The notes under the pieces: model-generated
Told to the model about the DNA's origin: nothing
Databases searched by the model: none
Seen by the model: the letters and a program-made list of their open reading frames with translations, nothing else
Translations under genes and position numbers: made by a program
From: Pieris napi
Taxonomy: Eukaryota > Arthropoda > Insecta > Lepidoptera > Pieridae
Length of the DNA: 64,000 nucleotides
Assembly (NCBI RefSeq): GCF_905475465.1
Contig: NC_062245.1
Location: forward strand, 2,976,001-3,040,000
Direction: 5' to 3'
Shown: in pieces, positions 53,201 to 62,200 of the stretch
How the letters are laid out: the number at the start of each line of letters is the position of its first letter
Numbering within the stretch: the first letter of the stretch is position 1

Positions 53201-56200
53201 TTTTCTTTAATACCATAAACCTTTTAAAATTAAACAGCACATTTGTTATTTGTTCCGTTATATTCTTTAAAGTAACAAAGTTATTAAAAATAATTTAATT
53301 TATATGGACAATACATTTCATCTTATATATAAAATTCTCGTGTCACAATGTTAGTTACCATACTCCTCCGAAACGGCTTTGACCGATTTTTATAAAATTT
53401 TATATGCATATTCAGTAGGTCGTGAGAATCGGCTGCTATCTATTTTTAGTGATAAGGATTGTCAACCCCTAACATTTTAACATTTTATTTTTATTTTTTG
53501 GACGAATTTTTATACTAATACATACAACCCTTAATTTTCACCCCTCTACGATCAACCCCTATTTTTTATTATGGATAGTCTATATTTTATTGAACTCAAA
53601 ATCAAATGTTTCCTATAAATAATATACATGGCAAAACGACGTTTGCCGGGTCAGCTAGTATAACTGTAAAATCATTTTAAACGAATTAAGACTATTTATT
53701 AAATAAATTTTTTTCACTTCCAGCCTTGCCGAAAAAGCAGAACAAGAGCGCGCAGAGTTGGAAAGTATGGCGGAGAACCTACGCGGTATAAACTGTTCCG
53801 CTCGCGCAGAATCCGTTAATTTAGACAATCTCTTCGATTTCTTGGCGGATGTACCAGCCCAAAGGGGCGCGCCAGATGGACAACCAGCTCATCAACCCAC
53901 CATCAATGAGATTGGAGACTCTATTGAACGGCTGGCTGATGATTTGAATCAGGAGGTAAGGAATTCATAACTCTGTTGACGCCAGCATATGGTGTTATGA
54001 AGAAAAGTTAAGAAATAAAATAGGGTAGTAATTATAAATTACCTAATTTTTTAATTAAATTTCTACTACTTCTTCTTCTAAGGATAATGGTATAATTTTA
54101 AAAAAATATTATTAAAAAATAATTGTATTTCCAAAAACTTTATCTGAAATAGTAATACGTACGTTAGCTAGTCACGTACGTACGAAACGTTGTTGTGCAT
54201 CGTATACTATTGCTGATGAATATATAATATTTTCACTGTAATTACCTATGTACATGTACATAACGTAATTTACAATACATAGGTATCAATAGTAGTGGTA
54301 GGGGAGCCCACGATGCTAAATGGGGATTTACTCGAGCGTCGTAGAGACCTATTGGGATGCAAAGCTTAGATAATAAGAAGAAAAAAATGTTATATGATAT
54401 ATACCTTTTCATCGGTGGGGGAAGCGGCTATAGATTGTTAAATATGTAAAAAAAAACTGTTGCATGGACATCCTCGAGCGCGTCAGATATTGATAGCATC
54501 AATGCCCTACGTATTTTTAATAATGTACGTATGTTAATCTGATCGTTTGCATGATGCGGGTGGTTGTATTTAAGGGTTGAAAATGAAAAAAAAAAAAAAT
54601 TATCGAGCGCGTCAGATTTTCTAAGGGAGTGTTAAGTGCACCAAAAAAAAAGCTCTCATTCACTAATCTGACGATTTCGATGGGACGCAAACCCACGGCC
54701 ATTTTATTTGCAAAAAAAAATCGCAATTTTGAAATACTCAAGCGCGTCAGATTAAGATATATGTGGTTCATCTTTATGTTCTAAACGTACTGTGTCATAA
54801 TCTGACGATCATCTAGAGGGATTCGCCTAATCTGATAAATTTTTTTTAGAAAAACGGTTCACCTAAAGGGCCATCCCTGCAACTTCCCGCTAATTCCATT
54901 CCTGGGCGCTTAAAATTGATATTTTGAGCTCGCTGAGTTCAAAGAAATAACATTTCTATGCATTTGAGCTCTCCCAGCTCGAAAGTCTGATAGAAGTTTC
55001 ATAGAACACTATTTTTGGAATTTTCAAACCGCAATAACTTTTGAATGGATCAAGCAATTTTCACGCAGTTGGCGGCATTCGACGCAGTTTTATCATCATC
55101 ATAAGTAATTTAGCAATTTTAATTGATCGAACCACAAATTTCGGAGTAATCCCGAAAAAACACTTTTTCGGGTTTCTTTCGTATCTCTCGAACTAATCAA
55201 CCGCTTTTGACCAGCTTGGTGGCGATCGACGTGGTTTTTTCAAGCTCAAAGGCGGATTAGTTTTTGAAGTTGATCGATAAAGAAACCACTTTAAAAAAAA
55301 AATTCTTATTTTTTTAAGATTTTTCAAAATTTCTCAAAATCTATCGGTCCGAATCGGTTCAAATTCACAGGAAATGTAATTTTGAGGGAAATATTTAGAA
55401 CGCCATTTAGTAGATTCCGATCGGTTTAAGGAAATGTAGGCATCACGCAGCTGCACGCATTTAACTTTATCGACGAATTTTTGTGATTTCGGCTTGCGGA
55501 AATCGTCAGATTATATATTTTTCATTATTCTTGAATTATTTCCTTCAAAATAAAAAAAAAATTAGCTACGCTCGAGAATGTCGAGATGACGTTTTTTTTT
55601 TACAACTTTGTTGCCCTCCCCTTTTTTTCCGTCACTCTCAAATTGTCAGATTAGTGGAATATACACTTTTTAGGATGTAATTAACTCACCCTACCTTAAT
55701 CTGACGCGCTCGGGAATTTCTGATGGTCAATTTTTTTTTACTAATCTGATCCTGTCTCCTTCACGCGCGGCCTTATATATGGGCCTCATATTTTGTGGAG
55801 GTACTTAAGCGGGTACAAGGTATCCCCCTATATATTAATCTGCCGCGCTTTAGTAAATCCCGAAATCCCCTCTTGGGCTCCCCTACCATAGATAGAAGAG
55901 CTATTTTGAATAGAAATCATTACATTCATATATATACTAAAGAACGAGACCATGAAAATTTTGGTCATTTTTGGAATCGAAAAAGAAGCTTATTTGTTAC
56001 TTGTTTTAAACAATAATTTCACACTATATTTTCAGTTGGAACACGTCCTAGCAGAAGAGATGAGTGAACTAACTAAGCACCCAGACCAACGGAAGCCTGA
56101 TGGTGCACCATCTGATGCCTTTCCACCACCACCACCACCCCCAAACTCACTACCCTTACACTCTATACTACACCCGGCGACACCTGTCTCCATGAATGGT

Positions 56201-59200
56201 ATTGTCAATGGGTCACCTGAGAATATGACGAATTCAATGAACGGTAAGAAGTTTTTCAGTGTGATTCTGTTGAACAAATTGGCAAAGCGCGTTGGGTAGG
56301 ATTTTTTAAGTTTCCTATTGTTTTATATGAAAAAGTAATTAGACATCCCATAGGATTTTGGAGACGTTACCAAAAACTTAAACTACGCTGTCCAAATTTT
56401 AGCTTATCTTGATAATGATTTTTAATAAACTGTGTTAGGTCGCATACCGAACGGCGATGCGATGTCATCGTCTCTTATTCTCCCACCACCTCCGGTGTCA
56501 GAGCCATTGGTGGAAGGCTCTCCAGCCTTCCCGTCACCACCACAATGCTCTTTACCAGAACCAGCGGGACCTCCGCCGCCGCCCCCTATCAAAGGTGTGG
56601 CATATGCATGCACGGTTTTTCGTTTGGCATGAAACCCGCATATGTAGACACGTGTTAGCCTACAAAGACTCAATAGGCACCACTCGAATAATCGATGTAG
56701 ACCTTTGCACCATTTTAGTACCAAGCAAGATTTAATTTAATTTTTTTTTCAAGAATTTAATCATTTCGTGATGATTTACTCCGAAAATAATGATTATTTA
56801 TCTGGTACTCGCGACTTTATCTTTATTAGCACTAAAGTAGCCTATGTTTATTATTACATATTTATTGCTGTAGGCCAGGCCAAACCATTCATTAGAGTAA
56901 AACTCAAACTCAAAATATCTTTATTCATGTTGGTAAACAAGTACACTTATGAATTGTCAGAAAGAAGTTACATTAATTGTAAATTTACATTTACTACCAG
57001 TTCGCAAGTCAAGGGCGTAGAGAAAGCAAAACGAAATCATTTCCACAACTATAAACTGATTGTCTTGTTGTATCTAGCAAGCCTGGTCTTCCTTCACATT
57101 TGTCCCAGCACGTTTTTGTATTACAGCTCGTATATACAGTCCAAAAATATATCCTCGTTCTATTACGTACTAAAAAGTTTCAAAGAGTTATTGAATGTTT
57201 ATTTACAGTTGTTCAAGTTAACATAGAAAGTTGTTGCGTTTGTAATATCCTAGCATCTTGCAAACAATTTATTTTTTTTGAAAAAATTTACTATTTTAAA
57301 GATTGTATAGCAGTTTAAATGTGGTTTATTTTGTTTTTTAGCATGCTTTGAATCATACGTTTTTATATATTTAAATGGAAATATTGACGAACATTTTAAT
57401 TTGAAAGTAACTATTTTTAGATACCACACCACCAGAACTGACAAATGGCATCGTGCCGAACGGAAAGCTTGCTGTTATCAAAGACAAAGAACCAATATAC
57501 GAATCTGTTATACCGAGACCAAATGACACGGAACCCGTCATGTTGCCCCCACCACCACCGATTTATCCACCAGAAAATAATGGGTAAGTTCTTTAGATAA
57601 AGAATAGGTAGGTATACTTGTTAGATTACCTAATGCGTTCTTTCTGGTCTTACGGGACCAAAATATTCAATTTCGAAAATAAATATTTTCATCAGTATCT
57701 TACACACAATATGATCACGTGACTTCAAGGGCTTGGTAGTATTGTGCCTGTCATTCGTTTAAAAAATTCATATTGTTTAATTTATATTTATACCATAATA
57801 TAGTAACTAAAACGATGTACAATGTTTTTGTTAATACAAGTACTGTGGGACAAAGCTCTTCCGTAACTTATATAGTAATAAATATGTATATTGTGTCTGA
57901 ACTGTAGACTATATGTGCGTATGTGTGTGTATGTGAATGTTATATGAGTCGTTAAGTAGTATATAATTTAATCGTCATCTTAATAATAATAATTAAAATT
58001 AATCATAGAGCAGCACCAGCAGTTGTCATTTCACTAACACTAAAACGTCGTAGTAAGGTCTTAGTATATCTTTTTTACCTGTATATAAATTTGCTTGTAC
58101 TAATTTTTTATTCAGCTTACCAAACAAAACGCCCGAAATGGAACCGGAAGCGCCATTACCGCCATTGCCGAGTAATCTTACGTCACCGGAAGCAGTGGAA
58201 ACACCTTCTGTTGCAATGGAATGTATAAGTCCACCTCCCATGACTAATGGAGATGTTAGTGTGAGTAAAATAAATTGATTTCTTACATTGTTTCTTAATT
58301 GCACGTGTCTGAATGATAAAATATAATGAATACAATTGATTATATAATTTAACTTTGATGAAAATTTAATCGCAATTGGCTATTTCAGTCGATTAATAGA
58401 CAGAGAAAAATATCTGGTCTTTGTTTTATATAACGGGCGGGCCCGTTTGCCCCATGTGTGTGTGAGCCTCCTGGCTCATCTGATGTTAATACCACCGCCC
58501 ATGGACACTATTGACTCTAGAGGGCTCACGAGTGCGTCGCTGTCCTTTTAATATTTTTTCCTATTTAAGCCTTCTTTTTTTTCCATTTTGTCTTAAAACT
58601 TTAAATTTACTTCTTCTGTTTTTTTACATTTTTGTTCAGCTAAACGCAGCAACGAAGTAAACTAAGGGTGGTTAAGTTATCGGCACTAAGTCACAATTAA
58701 GATAATATGTTAATGCAACATGCTGCATTATATAAAAAGTACCGATCATTTCTCTTGAGACATTAGTAGTAATTAGCCGAACACAAAAAAAAATTGTCGA
58801 AAATCTCAAAGAAACTGCGGTTTGTGGCGCTATTTGCTCTAACAAACTTATCACAAAGGTTTATATATAGACGATATTAATTTCATTAATTCTATTTTAG
58901 AATACCGAAAGAAGCGCTCGTAGAAAAGAACGAGTGGAACGTCGGTTACATCAACTAGAAGCACCAGTTAGTACTGATGCACCCGCAGATACTGACTTGT
59001 CTGAATTTGCCAAACTATACTTCAACGACCATCCGCGATCACCTGAAGGTAAAATTATTCGTAGGAATTGTCATTTTCATAAAACTGCCGAATTTTTTGA
59101 AAAATGTTGAGTTAAAACTTAAAAGCACGAACTTTGAGTCCCATATGTCAAACCATATATTTTGATTATCACTATCCTATGTAGCTTAAGAATTTTGTAA

Positions 59201-62200
59201 ATACTTTATATTTGCGTGTTGGAAATAAATCTGGGTATTATCATATATCTGGGTGTTATAATCAATCGAAATACATTTTTTTAAAGTCTTAAGCTTTAGG
59301 ATAAGGCAGCGTTCAAATATTATGTAACGAATTTCGGGGGGTCATCTTGTACAACGTTACGATGCGGGGCGGGGATTGTATTACGCGTTATTGTTAATAT
59401 TATTTTGGACTTTCCAGTACTTTACACCACATAATAGTAACTTTTAGGTATAGAGTCACTGAGTAATGACGAAACGTTTTACTATTGGCTGCAGAAAAAC
59501 GTTACGGCCCGTTACGTAGGGGGAAGGGGCGTCAAGAATCTCCAAAATTTCCGTGACGTAATACTTGGAACACTTCCTTACTACTTGAACATTTTTTTTT
59601 TAATTTATCTCTTAATCGAATCTTATAAATGTTACCAAACACCAATAGAAATCAATTAGTTTTTTTTCACACATCGGTAACACTTGGTAATAAATATCTC
59701 GTACTGATACGTAATACACACTGTGTTACATAATTTATGTATTAAAACGATTTCAGGAACAATAATGGCAACATTAACACGTAAAAGCAAGTCTATGGAG
59801 CTGCTGACCAAAGAGGAAATGATAACATACCACAAAGGCAATAATATACCCACATCGCATATACAACTTCATGACCCAGATAGCGTGACAGCTGCGGTTA
59901 ACATTTTTAGAGTACGTATCTTAATCAGTTATCAATTTTAGTTATGACAATTGACAGGTCTTTACAAGGTCAACCAGACATCGGTACGCAAAAAAATTTT
60001 TAGATCTTTTTGAACGGCATATTTTACTTACAGTGCATGAAACTTATCTTTATTTATTAATTAGAAAATAATAAAATTTTAATAAACGAAACCGAAGCTA
60101 CTGAATAAATAGTTAAACCAAAGTGTGGCAACAATTTCAAATATATATATCAAAATTTAAAGGTTTTTATAATTTTAGGATCTCTGCCGTTACATGAGAG
60201 GTGAGCTTACATCAGAGAAGGAAACACAAGTGATTCAATCTATCATCTCCAAAGGCTTAGAACGCGAGGAACTCCGCGATGAAATACTTGTGCAGTGTGT
60301 CCGGCAGGTGAGTTGTAATAATACATAGAAACATTTTTTTTTTTATTGATAATAAGCTTGCCAACGCTCGGCACACTGACATACATATAGATATCATACA
60401 AATATCAATCAAAACAATTATCAAACAAAACAAACATTACAACAAAACATTTACTAATAAAAAAAAAATTACAAAAAACTAAACAAAAATCGATTTTATA
60501 GTGTGAGGAGAGCATCTATGGATGTACAGACTTAGCTCGTTTACTAACATTGCTCCGTTTTAACTTCAGCACTCATTTCATTTCAGCGTAAACACCAATG
60601 TATGTAAACATCAATTAATTCCTATTTTATTTTCCAGATTACTGAATGTCCTGTAGAGGAATGGGCTGAACGCGTATGGCTCATACTCTGCTTGTGTGCG
60701 GTTGCCTGGCAACCAAGTCGTGGGCTAGCGCGATACTACTGCGCATGGCTTCGTATGCGCGCGAAACCCGTGTTAGGTTCGCCCGGCGCTGGATCTATGA
60801 CGTCAGTGGGATCTGTGACGTCAAGCGCACGCGCATCTCATTGTGCGCAGTGGTGTTTGGATAATTGCAGGGGAGCAGCTCCAAGGCAGCTTCCGCCTAG
60901 CACAGTTGAAATTGCTGTAAGTATATTTAAAATTTGGATGCTTTAATTTTTTCCAATACAACGTATCGATACCGGTACGTACAGAGGTGATGAGCTAAGA
61001 TATAAACACAAAATAATTTTATGAATGATTACTTGGATGCGATTCCTTAAATAAACTTTGTAATAAGACTTATTGTATTTACAATATTATCAAACTAACA
61101 ATTTTGTAATAGACAATAGAGGATTTCATGGTTTCCTTATATTAAAAAAACGTGTGTCCACGCGTTAGAAGTTATACTTCTTTGACGTAACAAGATAAAA
61201 ATCTTTTCAAAATTTTTTTCTTTCACCTTATTCTTAGTTTGTAGAAAGACGACACTAATAATAGAAAAAACTAAAATGTTGACTATAGCTAACTTCAGGG
61301 TGTCGGTTTTTTGTGGCGGTGTGCGCGAGCATCGTAAACAAAAATTTACTCATCATTTTTCCCTAATGCGCAAAAAGAAGTATAACTTCCAAAATGTTAG
61401 AAGTTTAACGTATTATTTTTGTTGAAACTATATTAAGTGAATATATGAATGCCAATATGCGATTTCCCAGGCAATGCGTCGCCTCGGCACAATAGTCTGC
61501 CGATTCTTCTTCCTCGACGGCAGAACTAAGGCCATCGACGTACATCCTGCTGATACGGCAGCAGCAGCCGCGGCAAGACTGGCCGATAAGCTGGGATTGC
61601 CGCCACAGGCCCGCGCCGGTTGGGCCGTATATCAGCAACGAGCTAGTACTGAAGAGCATGTTAGAGCCACGCAGTATCTGTATGACGTAATTGCTGCTTG
61701 GGAGATGTAAGTGAAATCATTAGCGATCTTTCTAGAAAACTAAATAGGCAAAACAATTAAATTAAGACTGTTAGAATATGCCCGATTGAAAAAAAGATCT
61801 TCTCGGTATGACTGATGGTATATGGTAGTGATGGTTTTAGTTTTATAATCACAATATCACACACGAGCATGTCAAACTGATAGTTACTTTGAAGTTGGTT
61901 AAAAAATAGTTGTTAAGTTTGGTGACCTTCTTTTAAGTTAGGATTAATTTAGATTATTTTTCCGACCCAAATATCGGCCAATAGAATTGCACCATTCGAC
62001 GTCACGTGGTACAACCTACATGGTATTATACTGATAATTTTTTGTGAAAATTTTCTCTGGTCGTTGCTTCAAGAAAAGTATTAAGTAGTTGTTTTATTCA
62101 TTATGAAATTCTTATTTGTTAACTGTACATTTCGTCTCATGGTGCAATTCTATTGGCCGACATTTGGTTCGGAAAAATAATCCCCCGAATACCACACGAG

